From an uncultured Oscillospiraceae bacterium (GTDB lineage: Bacteria; Bacillota; Clostridia; Oscillospirales; Oscillospiraceae), in NCBI GenBank assembly GCA_900764755.1, contig CAAFPE010000127.1, forward strand, positions 1 to 21,421: DNA of 21,421 nt, written 5' to 3'. Every line of letters begins with the position of its first letter. Positions within the stretch are counted from its first letter, which is position 1. The notes under the pieces are model-generated. The model saw only the letters and a program-made list of their open reading frames with translations, was not told the origin of the DNA and searched no databases. Of the stretch, positions 15,771-21,421 are shown in pieces. Made by a program: the position numbers and the translations under genes.

Positions 15771-16193
15771 CTACAGGTATTTTGCTCTCAGGTAGTCCGC
15801 CTGCTCCAGCGTGATAGCGTTGCTCCACTGGTTGGAGTTGATGGCTCCGTACAGCTCTCCCCACAAGCAGTCCATGTAGGACACATGGTTTTTCTCTCCC
15901 TGGATGTATTCGTCCAGAGCTTTTTGCAGGCTGGCCGGCAGATCTTTTTCCAGGTAGGAGCGGTCTTTGGGCTTCCCATCCGGGGCTAGTCTCTGCTCCA
16001 CCGTCATGGTCAGGAGCTCCTCCATGGGGATGTCCAGTGCGGAGGAGAGCTTGCCCAGCGTTCCGGCGCTACACCTTGTCAGCGATGTTTTGCCTGAGCA
16101 AATGTCCGCCAGCGTGGCCCAGGGGATCCCACTGTACTTGGAAAGCTGATAGCGGGAGAGGCCCTTTTCCCGCAGGACTTGTTGGATCGTCAT
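15771..16193 (-). CDS. XRE-family regulator, HipB-like antitoxin partner
   Basis: A protein of 140 residues. The start is ATG 16193 (MTIQQVLREKG), six bases after AGGTG; ATG 16199 and GTG 16202 in frame are alternatives. Residues 1-65 form an XRE helix-turn-helix (GLSRYQLSKYSGIPWATLAD, ICSGKTSLTRCSAGTLGKLS). The C-terminal half (about 70-140) is predicted-helical with acidic patches (YLEKDLPASLQKALDEYIQG) and ends in LEQADYLRAKYL. It would repress its own promoter, where a palindrome fills the -10/-35 spacer, and bind the kinase. The kinase gene follows after 15 bases. Confidence 0.85.
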   Translation of the reverse strand: MTIQQVLREKGLSRYQLSKYSGIPWATLADICSGKTSLTRCSAGTLGKLSSALDIPMEELLTMTVEQRLAPDGKPKDRSYLEKDLPASLQKALDEYIQGEKNHVSYMDCLWGELYGAINSNQWSNAITLEQADYLRAKYL

Positions 16194-16211
16194 ATGCATC
16201 ACCTGTCTCTG

Positions 16212-16240
16212 ATTATATCGGTATCCCGATAATCAGTCAA
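16212..16240 (-). promoter_or_regulatory. promoter with embedded operator of the hipBA-like pair
   Basis: TTGACT (16240-16235) and TATAAT (16217-16212) are 17 bases apart on the minus strand. The spacer contains the perfect inverted repeat TATCGGTATCCCGATA (16216-16231), reminiscent of the TATCC...GGATA half-sites of HipB operators. A repressor bound here would block RNA polymerase. Transcription would begin near 16205, only about 12 bases before the ATG. Confidence 0.85.
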
Positions 16241-16283
16241 GGGGTGGATCGGGCGCGGCCAGAGCAGAGGGAGCGGCTGTGCC

Positions 16284-16316
16284 AGCTGCCTCAGCTCTCC
16301 GCGAGCTCAGGCAGCT
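16284..16316. repeat. 14-bp hairpin over the stop codon of the next gene
   Basis: Arms agctgcctcagctc (16284-16297) and gagctcaggcagct (16303-16316) pair with a single mismatch and a 5-base loop. No U-tract follows on either strand. It covers the last codons and stop of the 16291-16734 gene, so it may protect the mRNA end. Confidence 0.5.
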
Positions 16317-16734
16317 CCTGTTCCTCCGGCGTCTTCTCAATCCAGTCCAGCAGGTTCTGCGTTTCCATTAGTTCGGAGGCGAGCCGGAAGAGGACCTCCC
16401 GGTGGTCCCGGCTCTCCAGCTGGATGGCGGTTTCGAACAGGCCGCAGACGTTGTCCAGCGTCTCCATGCCGCTGGCGTTCATGGGCAGCTCGCTCTCCGG
16501 CAGGACGTGGCGGGTCTCCTCCGGTTCGGCAGTCCCACGCGCCGCTTCCTTTTCCCGCGTGATCAGCTCCAGTTGGGACACGGCGTTTTGAGGGTCGAGG
16601 CCCCATGCCGAGCCGATCAGGATGATGGCCCGCTCATAATCATCCGTCTCTGCCGCACTGCCATGGATGACTAGCATGGCCAGTGCCTCTTTGGCGATCC
16701 GATACTGTAGGTCCCTTGCCAGTTCTGTGTTCAT
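16291..16734 (-). CDS. hypothetical element protein
   Basis: A product of 147 residues, not recognised. The start at 16734 (MNTELARDLQYRIAKEAL) follows GGGAGGAAATCAC; the 27 codons before it lack a site. The N-terminal half looks helical and hydrophobic in places (ALAMLVIHGSA, AIILIGSAWGLDP), the middle is acidic and charged (REKEAARGTAEPEETRHVLP), and the end is acidic (EEQELPELAES). No cysteine or metal motif, signal peptide or membrane helix is evident. Placed between the XRE/kinase pair and two other element genes on the same strand, it is likely part of the accessory block of the element. Confidence 0.65.
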   Translation of the reverse strand: MNTELARDLQYRIAKEALAMLVIHGSAAETDDYERAIILIGSAWGLDPQNAVSQLELITREKEAARGTAEPEETRHVLPESELPMNASGMETLDNVCGLFETAIQLESRDHREVLFRLASELMETQNLLDWIEKTPEEQELPELAES

Positions 16735-16865
16735 GTGATTTCCTCCCGTGTTGTTATTTTGCCGCAGTCCTCGACGGCTGAACACACAATGCCACATCCC
16801 CGCGGGAAAAGCCATTCACCAAACCCAACGAGAAATGCCCCCCCTCCTTGACATAGACGCCCAAG

Positions 16866-17897
16866 TCACATGGTCGGCCCGGTGGGCGGCTCCAGCCCCT
16901 CCGCCATAACCTGAGTGCTGTATTCCGCTAGACCCATACCCGTCTGATTCAGACAGTACTCCTCCATCTTGGGCAGCAGGAGTGCCTGCTCCTCCGGGGA
17001 GAGCCGGTACTTGAATGCCTGCTCGTCACCATTGGCCAGCACCAGATAGACATCCAGCGTATCACAGACAGCCTGTTCATCCATGTCGTAGTTGGCGTAG
17101 ATGTTCAGCCAGTCATCATTTTCGGTGGTGCAGACATTGGTCCCGAAGACCTTATCTGCATCAAAGCTGACCTCCATGTAGAACTCCAGCAGGTTCTCAT
17201 TCTGGACAATCTCATTGGCGAAGGAGATGTCGCCTGCCTGGAGTGTTCGGCTGCCGGTGAGATACGGTGGCTCTGCCTGTGAGAGCTGCTTGCCGCTCAG
17301 GTGGTCCAGAAACACCCGCCACCGTTCATCCATGGAAGCGTCACTGCGCTTAGAGGCGAAGTAGGCGGCGGTGCTCACATCCTTGATCCGGAAGCACTGC
17401 CAGCCATCCATGATGTTCAGCGCATCGACGAGGCCCTTGTCCAGATCGATGTCGAAGGCCCCGGTCACTCTGCCGGTGTTCTCCATCCGCTCGGAAGCGA
17501 AAGTGCGGAACTGCTCCTGGGTGATCTGTTGTCCGCGGGAGAACAGTCCGGTAAATTTCATCGGCGGTGCTTCCGGGGCCTTTCGGATGTAGGCTCTCAG
17601 CTTTGAGGCGGTCTGGAGAAACTCTAAGGGCCTCTCCACCTGAAAATATTTTTCCTCACCGCACTCTGTCACATGGAAGACAGAGAAGCGGCGGTTAGCC
17701 TCCTGTTCTTGCTTGCGGAGCTGATCCTCCTGCCAGATCTCCCGGCTGATACGCTCATACTCCCGCAGGGGGAGCTGATTGCACATCTCGTCCACCACAT
17801 CCTCCAGATGCTCCTCCAATGTTTCGTCCTTCAGCCGCTTGCTCAGTGCGTCGTACCAACGCTCGTCGATCCAGAACGATATCTCTCTGCTGCTCAT
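16866..17897 (-). CDS. hypothetical element protein, LPD/DUF-type of gut elements
   Basis: A 343-residue product, of unknown function. The start at 17897 overlaps the upstream gene stop by 4 bases (ATGA), so the two are probably translationally coupled. The N-terminus (MSSREISFWIDERWYDALSK) is followed by a helical, charged stretch (EDQLRKQEQEANRRFSVFHV). The middle (TGLFSRGQQITQEQF, VTGAFDIDLDKGLVDALNIM) and the C-terminal part (LEFYMEVSFDADKVFGTNV, LNIYANYDMDEQAVCDTLDV) look like mixed alpha/beta domains with acidic residues. Large acidic, cytosolic-looking proteins of this kind are common accessory products in gut Firmicute conjugative elements. I cannot name the family. Confidence 0.7.
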   Translation of the reverse strand: MSSREISFWIDERWYDALSKRLKDETLEEHLEDVVDEMCNQLPLREYERISREIWQEDQLRKQEQEANRRFSVFHVTECGEEKYFQVERPLEFLQTASKLRAYIRKAPEAPPMKFTGLFSRGQQITQEQFRTFASERMENTGRVTGAFDIDLDKGLVDALNIMDGWQCFRIKDVSTAAYFASKRSDASMDERWRVFLDHLSGKQLSQAEPPYLTGSRTLQAGDISFANEIVQNENLLEFYMEVSFDADKVFGTNVCTTENDDWLNIYANYDMDEQAVCDTLDVYLVLANGDEQAFKYRLSPEEQALLLPKMEEYCLNQTGMGLAEYSTQVMAEGLEPPTGPTM

Positions 17898-18160
17898 AGT
17901 TCCTCCTTCCTGAACTCAGGCACGTGAGCCACCGCAGGCTGTGGTGCCCGGTTGGGTTTAGTCGTCCGCTTGGGCCGTGCCGGAACCGTCTTCCGGTCAA
18001 TGTACTCCCGCACCTCCTCCGGGACCAGCGTTTCATAGAGCTGTCCCAGAGCTGCTTCCATTTTCTTTTGCACGGTGGAGTTCTCTTTCTTGAGATAGAA
18101 CTCCATTGCTTCCACTCTCTCGTCATCATAAGAGAGTGTGATCTCGATCTTCTGCGCCAT
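17894..18160 (-). CDS. small protein resembling DUF6103-type element proteins
   Basis: An 88-residue product. The start at 18160 follows GAGGAGGAACAG. The first half (MAQKIEITLSYDDERVEAME, FYLKKENSTVQKKMEAALGQ) predicts a beta strand then helices, with VPEEVREYIDRK after it; the tail is basic and Pro-rich (PARPKRTTKPNRAPQPAV). The short strand-helix-helix plan resembles ribbon-helix-helix proteins, and the sequence fits what I recall of DUF6103 (low certainty). It is coupled to the next gene by ATGA and follows the peptidase remnant by 16 bases. Confidence 0.65.
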   Translation of the reverse strand: MAQKIEITLSYDDERVEAMEFYLKKENSTVQKKMEAALGQLYETLVPEEVREYIDRKTVPARPKRTTKPNRAPQPAVAHVPEFRKEEL

Positions 18161-18176
18161 CTGTTCCTCCTCTTTA

Positions 18177-18318
18177 TCATGGCAGATAACTTCTGGGGTT
18201 GACCCGGTCGCCGTTGACGCGCACCTCGAAGTGGAGGTGCGGGCCGGTGGAGCGCCCCGTGGAGCCGGACATGGCGACCACGGTCCCGGCCTCCACCGCT
18301 CTGCCCACCGATACCATC
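18177..18318 (-). pseudogene. 3' remnant of an M23 (LytM-like) peptidase
   Basis: In one frame ending at TGA 18177-18179 the minus strand encodes QMVSVGRAVEAGTVVAMSG, then STGRSTGPHLHFEVRVNG and NPRSYLP. HLHFEVR is the zinc-site HxH of M23 endopeptidases and the block equals the last 47 or so residues of the family. Everything upstream, including the first metal ligands HxxxD, is missing. Such peptidases open the cell wall for the transfer channel in ICEs. Its upstream end runs straight into another truncated gene in a different frame. Confidence 0.85.
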
Positions 18319-18519
18319 TGTGTGGGGCATTTGAGGGGAAGGTTCTATTTTTTTATGAAGAACATCCAAGTCACCCAGTGCGAGAAGGGCATCGACCTTT
18401 TCGGGGGTGTTGTAATGTTTCAAGAGAATGGCTCCGTTATCATCCGGATAGCCGTTGTAGTGGCAGAATATCGTCAGGTATTGGTCATCACCTATCTGCT
18501 TTGCGATAATACTCCGCAT
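18319..18519 (-). pseudogene. N-terminal 67 codons of an unknown element gene, truncated
   Basis: The start at 18519 gives MRSIIAKQIGDDQYLTIFCH, then YNGYPDDNGAILLKHYNTPE, KVDALLALGDLDVLHKKI and EPSPQMPHT. This N-terminus is familiar from accessory proteins of gut Firmicute elements, which are longer; the remainder is missing. After about codon 67 the sequence continues into peptidase-remnant DNA in the wrong frame, giving a run-on open frame to 17755 that I regard as nonsense. The join falls within 18316-18324. The start is 6 bases after the preceding stop codon. Confidence 0.7.
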
Positions 18520-18525
18520 GCTTAT

Positions 18526-19242
18526 TTATATCCCTCCCATCGTCATGCCCTGATCAGGCTGTTCTTGATAGTCCTCCAATGGTCGGGGATTCTCCTCACC
18601 GTAGAGGTCATACAGGATATCATCTGCCTGCTTACGGACAGCGGGATCATCAGTTAAGGTCTCATAGCAGAAGCCCGTGACAGGACGATTCGGGAGTTCT
18701 TCCCGAATGCACTGGAGATAGGCTTCTACATCCGTATACTCCTTTTGTTCACCGCTGACAAAGGAAACCCGGCCTACCACCACAGGCTGCCCTGCCAGAT
18801 CCTGCCACTGGACTCGAAGGTCAAAGGCTGTCAGGTATGCCTGATAGTCGCCGGGGACGGGGTTACAGCGCAGGCAGTAGCGGTAGTTCTCCGTCTCCAC
18901 GATGTAGCCATAGTTGGTGGGCCAGCCGCCCACATCTCCACCATGATTCCGGCAGAACTGGCTCATACCGGCCAAGTCTTTCAATACACTGGTTCGCAGC
19001 TCGTCTACGACCTCTTGCAACTCGGCCTTGAACTCAGGGCTGTTCACTTCCTCGGGACCTCGGGGCCACCAGGTGTGCCAGAACTCTTGTCCCCGGTGCC
19101 CAAAGTCCATTCGGACATGGCCAATGCAGCCAAGCCGCTGGTCTTCCTCCGGCGTCATGGCATAGAAAAGGCCCGCTTCATCGAAAGAAGCGGGCCTTGC
19201 TGTGAATTTTGATTCAGTGGCGCACATCTCTTTGTTTTTCAA
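18526..19242 (-). CDS. hypothetical element protein with TTG start
   Basis: A 238-residue product. AGGAGGTGAACCAATC leads to TTG 19242 (LKNKEMCATESKF), so I take TTG over the internal ATG 19227. Recognisable blocks are TARPASFDEAGLFYAMTPEE, CIGHVRMDFGHRGQEFWHTW, and AGMSQFCRNHGGDVGGWPTN, YGYIVETENYRYCLRC. The C-terminus has FCYETLTDDPAVRKQADDIL. I recall this type as a common accessory protein of gut Firmicute elements with no assigned function. The Cys/His-rich centre could bind metal. A hairpin with a short T-run lies early in the gene. Confidence 0.7.
   Translation of the reverse strand: MKNKEMCATESKFTARPASFDEAGLFYAMTPEEDQRLGCIGHVRMDFGHRGQEFWHTWWPRGPEEVNSPEFKAELQEVVDELRTSVLKDLAGMSQFCRNHGGDVGGWPTNYGYIVETENYRYCLRCNPVPGDYQAYLTAFDLRVQWQDLAGQPVVVGRVSFVSGEQKEYTDVEAYLQCIREELPNRPVTGFCYETLTDDPAVRKQADDILYDLYGEENPRPLEDYQEQPDQGMTMGGI
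19168..19198 (-). terminator. terminator-like hairpin inside the 5' part of a gene
   Basis: Arms aaggcccgcttc (19168-19179) and gaagcgggcctt (19187-19198) are perfect over 12 bp with a 7-base loop; minus strand continues CCTTTTCTATG. It lies about 45 bases after the TTG start of the 18526-19242 gene. It may be a chance codon arrangement or an attenuator. Confidence 0.4.
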
Positions 19243-19290
19243 GATTGGTTCACCTCCTGTTCTTAGTGTAGCTACACAACATACCACAGC

Positions 19291-19401
19291 TTATCGGAAA
19301 TAGCCATCCCCCAAAATCCGATTGCCAGAAAAATAGAGGTAGCCTGCAAAGACGGCTCCTACCGTAGCAATGGCTGCAAACATGATAGCCTTCGTTTTCA
19401 T
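19291..19401 (-). CDS. 36-residue single-span membrane protein
   Basis: A short frame from ATG 19401 to TAA 19291-19293, preceded by TTTTAGGAGGCATATAAA, a good ribosome binding site at normal distance. The product is MKTKAIMFAAIATVGAVFAG, then YLYFSGNRILGDGYFR. Residues 5-24 are a hydrophobic helix with a positively charged start, so it is probably a small membrane protein or lipid-anchored remnant without Cys. No family recognised. It lies in the gap between two larger genes on the same strand, probably cotranscribed. Confidence 0.65.
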   Translation of the reverse strand: MKTKAIMFAAIATVGAVFAGYLYFSGNRILGDGYFR

Positions 19402-19413
19402 TTTATATGCCTC

Positions 19414-20171
19414 CTAAAATTTTATTTCAAGTCCTTGGGCTTGCTCCCGCACAGGTGCAAGATCTATCAGGTGTTTCGGATCGACGATCACTTCGGACTC
19501 TCCGCGACTGAGAAAAACCGCGTGGATATGCGCCTTGCTGATCTGGGCTTCGTACACAGTCCCGCTCTCGCCAAAGCGACCTGCAAACCACTCCGCGGTC
19601 TTTCAGTCCAGCGTCCAGGAAAGGGCACGGATATTCTCCTCATTGTAGGAAGTGACTCCCCGGTAAACGGTCACGACCTCATCCAGCTCGCAGAACACCG
19701 CGTATTCATCGGCGTCCATCAGCTTCTGCGGGTCGATGGAGCGGAACATGGATAGGAGCTGCCGCTTGCTCAGATTGGGGTCCATGTTTGGCTCCTCGGT
19801 ACAGATCCAGGCATGGGTCAAAAAATGCGCCAGATCCTGTTCAGAAAGGACTGGCGCCGCATACTTCAGAAACGAAAATTGGTAGGGCTTTGTGATCATC
19901 AGGGCAATCTTGAATGGAGTATCAGCTTCCTTGATCCGCTGACTGCACAGCTCCTTCCACTTTGGAGAGCCTTCGGGTCATCCGGCAGATTCACCATCAA
20001 CAGTGCTCTGTCCTTGCTCTGTATCCCTACGACTCCGTTGTCGGTAAAGGGGTGCTTGACTACCACAGGTGAAAACTTCGTTGGTGTGATATCCAGTTCC
20101 AGAAATACATGAGCCAAATGCTTCAACTGGTCAAGATCAGTTTCCTCTGGTCGCTTTTTCTGTTTTGCCAT
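19414..20171 (-). pseudogene. broken gene for an ADP-ribosyltransferase-like element protein
   Basis: One gene of about 253 codons is split into three pieces. The first 66 codons (MAKQKKRPEETDLDQLKHLA to VNLPDDP) lead into the second only if one C is added at 19975-19977 (GACCCGAA to GACCCCGAA), giving DDPEGSPKWKELCSQRIKEA. The second ends at UGA 19603-19605; the same frame continues with KTAEWFAGRFGESGTVYEAQ, KAHIHAVF, GESEVIVDPKHL to TAG 19414. The C-terminal half shows an R-S-E pattern (VYRG, LSWT, GESE) like ADP-ribosyltransferases, a reading by eye only. The stop could be CGA changed to TGA. Start 20171 overlaps the upstream stop by one base. Confidence 0.7.
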
Positions 20172-20446
20172 TACTGTATCCCGCCTATCTGAAAGCCCTC
20201 CTCCACCTGAAACTTCCGGTCTGTGTCCTCCATCATCAGTTCATCCATGCTCAATGTCCCGTGATAGGAGATATAGGGGCAGCCTTCACATCGGTCGGAT
20301 CGCCGGCATATTGGGCGCTGTTCTATCTCAGGGTGAAAGCCTGGTGCATGCGAAATTCGAAACAGATTATGTCGCAGATAACTACCCCACCAAGAAGGTA
20401 ACCGTTCGAATGTTTCCGTGTAGGCTCTTTTTTCGTTTGTTTTCAC
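20171..20446 (-). CDS. Cys-containing hypothetical element protein
   Basis: A 91-residue product. GTG 20446 follows GGAGGGTTCAAAG, a good distance. The N-terminus is basic (MKTNEKRAYTETFERLPSWW); the core RPICRRSDRCEGCPYISYHG has three Cys and could bind metal; the tail is acidic (MDELMMEDTDRKFQVEEGFQ). Not recognised. The stop overlaps the start of the next gene by one base (TAATG), so the genes are coupled. Confidence 0.65.
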   Translation of the reverse strand: MKTNEKRAYTETFERLPSWWGSYLRHNLFRISHAPGFHPEIEQRPICRRSDRCEGCPYISYHGTLSMDELMMEDTDRKFQVEEGFQIGGIQ

Positions 20447-20475
20447 CTTTGAACCCTCCGTTCTGAAAAAGGCAG

Positions 20476-20517
20476 AAAAAAAGGCCGTATCTTGCTGGAT
20501 GCAAAATACAGCCTTTT
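20476..20517. terminator. intrinsic terminator after the 20532-21191 gene
   Basis: Stem 20479-20490 with 20506-20517 has one mismatch (c86/a510 position) and a 15-base loop. The minus strand continues with T7 (20482-20476); the plus strand also has GCCTTTTG. It ends transcription from the gene to the right and separates it from the GTG-started gene. Confidence 0.75.
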
Positions 20518-20531
20518 GATAATCCTCGAAA

Positions 20532-21191
20532 TCAATTCATCAGTTGTCCCTGATTTTGTTCCGGTTCCAGCCTTTCCTGGAGATTCGGGATAATGTACTC
20601 AATCTTTGTCCTGGCAGTTTGAATTGCCTTGAGATGCTCCTGTTGGAGTTCTGGGCCGTTCTCCAGCAGATAATCAGTAGATCGGTACAACTCGGATAGT
20701 TCTTCATCTGAAAAAAGTCGGGCCTTGGAAATCGACCCGGAGCGGACAGCAAAGTCCTGTTTTGCTGCATGATAGTCGTCTTCATAATAATGTCCGAGGC
20801 TTACACCATTGCGATCATAGTCCCAGAGCCATGTAACAAACTGGTACCCCCAACCATTTTCTCGATCTCGGCCAGCTAACACCGCACCACCAAAATCCGC
20901 CAGCAGACGGAAGTCCTCGCTCAGTCCGTTAGCCTTGAGGTGGGCAGCACTCTGGACTGCTTCTACATAGGAGAATACTTCGTCTGATATCTGCGCGACT
21001 TCGTGGTATAGGTCGCCAGCTTCATCATTCCCACTCATCTCCGACAACAGGAAGACCTCGTTTTTCGGGGAAACGAAAAGGGCAGGCTGACCATGGAGGA
21101 AAACCTCTAGTCGGTTGTCCTTCTGGATCTCTGAGTCGATTCCCTGCTTTCGAAGGCACCTTGCGAGTTCGGTAAAAAATGCATTTGTCAT
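20532..21191 (-). CDS. hypothetical element protein (YQFVTW-type)
   Basis: A 219-residue product. The start at 21191 (MTNAFFTELARCLRKQGIDS) follows AAGGATG at 10 bases, a modest site. The core carries LLADFGGAVLAGRDRENGWG, then YQFVTWLWDYDRNGVSLGHY and YEDDYHAAKQDFAVRSG, which I recall as a frequent accessory protein of gut Firmicute elements; no function is known. Residues 120-150 are rich in aromatic and acidic amino acids. Terminated by a strong hairpin 15 bases after the stop. Confidence 0.7.
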   Translation of the reverse strand: MTNAFFTELARCLRKQGIDSEIQKDNRLEVFLHGQPALFVSPKNEVFLLSEMSGNDEAGDLYHEVAQISDEVFSYVEAVQSAAHLKANGLSEDFRLLADFGGAVLAGRDRENGWGYQFVTWLWDYDRNGVSLGHYYEDDYHAAKQDFAVRSGSISKARLFSDEELSELYRSTDYLLENGPELQQEHLKAIQTARTKIEYIIPNLQERLEPEQNQGQLMN

Positions 21192-21259
21192 AGACTATTA
21201 CCATCCTTTTGTTTCTGAAAATAAGAAAGCCGGGACCCTTGAGTGGAATACCGGCATGA

Positions 21260-21296
21260 AAAGTGGTTGGTATCATTTTGTGATACCAACCACTTT
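21260..21296. repeat. 16-bp perfect inverted repeat
   Basis: Arms aaagtggttggtatca (21260-21275) and tgataccaaccacttt (21281-21296) with a 5-base loop. The minus strand continues TTTTCATG. It may be a terminator between the element gene and the insertion-sequence-like end, or an operator. Confidence 0.7.
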
Positions 21297-21311
21297 ATCT
21301 GATTGGTCGAT

Positions 21312-21421
21312 TGTAAAATGAAGTTGGACACCTAAGAAAAAATCCATAGTGATTTTCCCCACATGGTAGAATGAAGTTTGCACACAACTTCTTCCAAGGG
21401 AGGGCAATCACTATGGACTGC
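21312..21421 (+). mobile_element. possible left end of an insertion sequence
   Basis: From 21312 the sequence has two near-copies, aaatgaagttggacacc and gaatgaagtttgcacac (about 21316 and 21370), an inverted repeat gaagtt/aacttc (21373-21378, 21386-21391), and a 12-bp inverted pair tccatagtgatt (21343-21354) and aatcactatgga (21406-21417). The second member contains the start codon of a plus-strand gene. A short non-coding leader with repeats, then a strong ribosome binding site, is typical of an IS end. Family not identified; the window ends too soon. Confidence 0.4.
21413..21421 (+). CDS. first codons of a possible transposase
   Basis: ATG 21413-21415 (MDC...) follows AAGGGAGGG with 8 bases spacing, a strong ribosome binding site. 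The gene runs off the window edge, so the product is inferred only from the IS-like surroundings. It is the only plus-strand gene start with a good site in the element part. Confidence 0.35.

Noticed and set aside
16754..16866. Minus-strand open stretch reading YVKEGGHFSLGLVNGFSRGD and VALCVQPSRTAAK before TAA 16754-16756
   Set aside because: It looks coding-like, but has no start codon with a ribosome binding site and lies between two genes in another frame. It may be the tail of a lost gene; not enough to annotate.
17755..18519. 254-codon frame from the truncated element gene
   Set aside because: Only the first 67 codons look real. The rest reads the peptidase remnant and two following genes out of frame.

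Overview
The window looks like a chromosomal stretch of a GC-rich, gut-type Clostridia (Oscillospiraceae-like Firmicute). The signs are the gene order trpEGDCFBA under a tryptophan T-box riboswitch, strong GGAGG ribosome binding sites, and a neighbouring conjugative-element relic of the kind common in gut Firmicutes. The organism is inferred from these traits; no rRNA or other marker is present.

Layout. (1) Bases 2-169: the 3' end of a plus-strand surface or carbohydrate-binding protein gene, then a strong hairpin in the convergent gap. (2) Bases 316-7095, minus strand: a complete trp operon (trpE-G-D-C-F-B-A), nearly all genes joined by 4-base ATGA overlaps. It has a consensus promoter (7067-7095), a tRNA-Trp T-box leader, its terminator, and a second terminator-like hairpin directly before the trpE ribosome binding site. 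(3) Bases 7100-7780: a decayed reading frame resembling an MBL-fold hydrolase and a bidirectional terminator. (4) Bases 7783-21200, minus strand: DNA-processing and accessory genes of a conjugative or mobilizable element. These are a small HTH protein, a VirD4-type coupling protein, a TOPRIM protein, a Fic/VbhA-type toxin-antitoxin pair, a MobP-type relaxase with Sel1 repeats (frameshifted), a MobC-like accessory protein, a candidate oriT, a HipBA/CtkA-like kinase-regulator pair with its own operator-promoter, and a set of element-type proteins of unknown function. (5) Bases 21260-21421: a 16-bp perfect inverted repeat and what may be the left end of an insertion sequence with the first codons of its transposase.

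How the parts work together. The trp operon makes tryptophan from chorismate, and the T-box would read through when uncharged tRNA-Trp accumulates. In the element, MobC and the relaxase would nick oriT and VirD4 would feed the DNA into a transfer channel. No VirB4-like ATPase, VirB6-like channel gene or integrase lies in the window. One peptidase of the usual transfer set survives only as a 47-codon remnant fused to another truncated gene. With the frameshifted relaxase, an altered Walker A motif in VirD4 and a doubly broken ART-like gene, the element looks like a decaying relic kept with two toxin-type modules. Two of the frameshifts are single-base losses in short C runs, so sequencing error must be excluded.

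The most interesting observations are the second terminator-like hairpin before trpE, the relaxase-start hairpin resembling the candidate oriT hairpin, the hipBA-like promoter with an operator filling its spacer and almost no leader, the broken ADP-ribosyltransferase-like gene, the chimeric deletion junction, and the insertion-sequence-like end whose inverted repeat would hide its own start codon.
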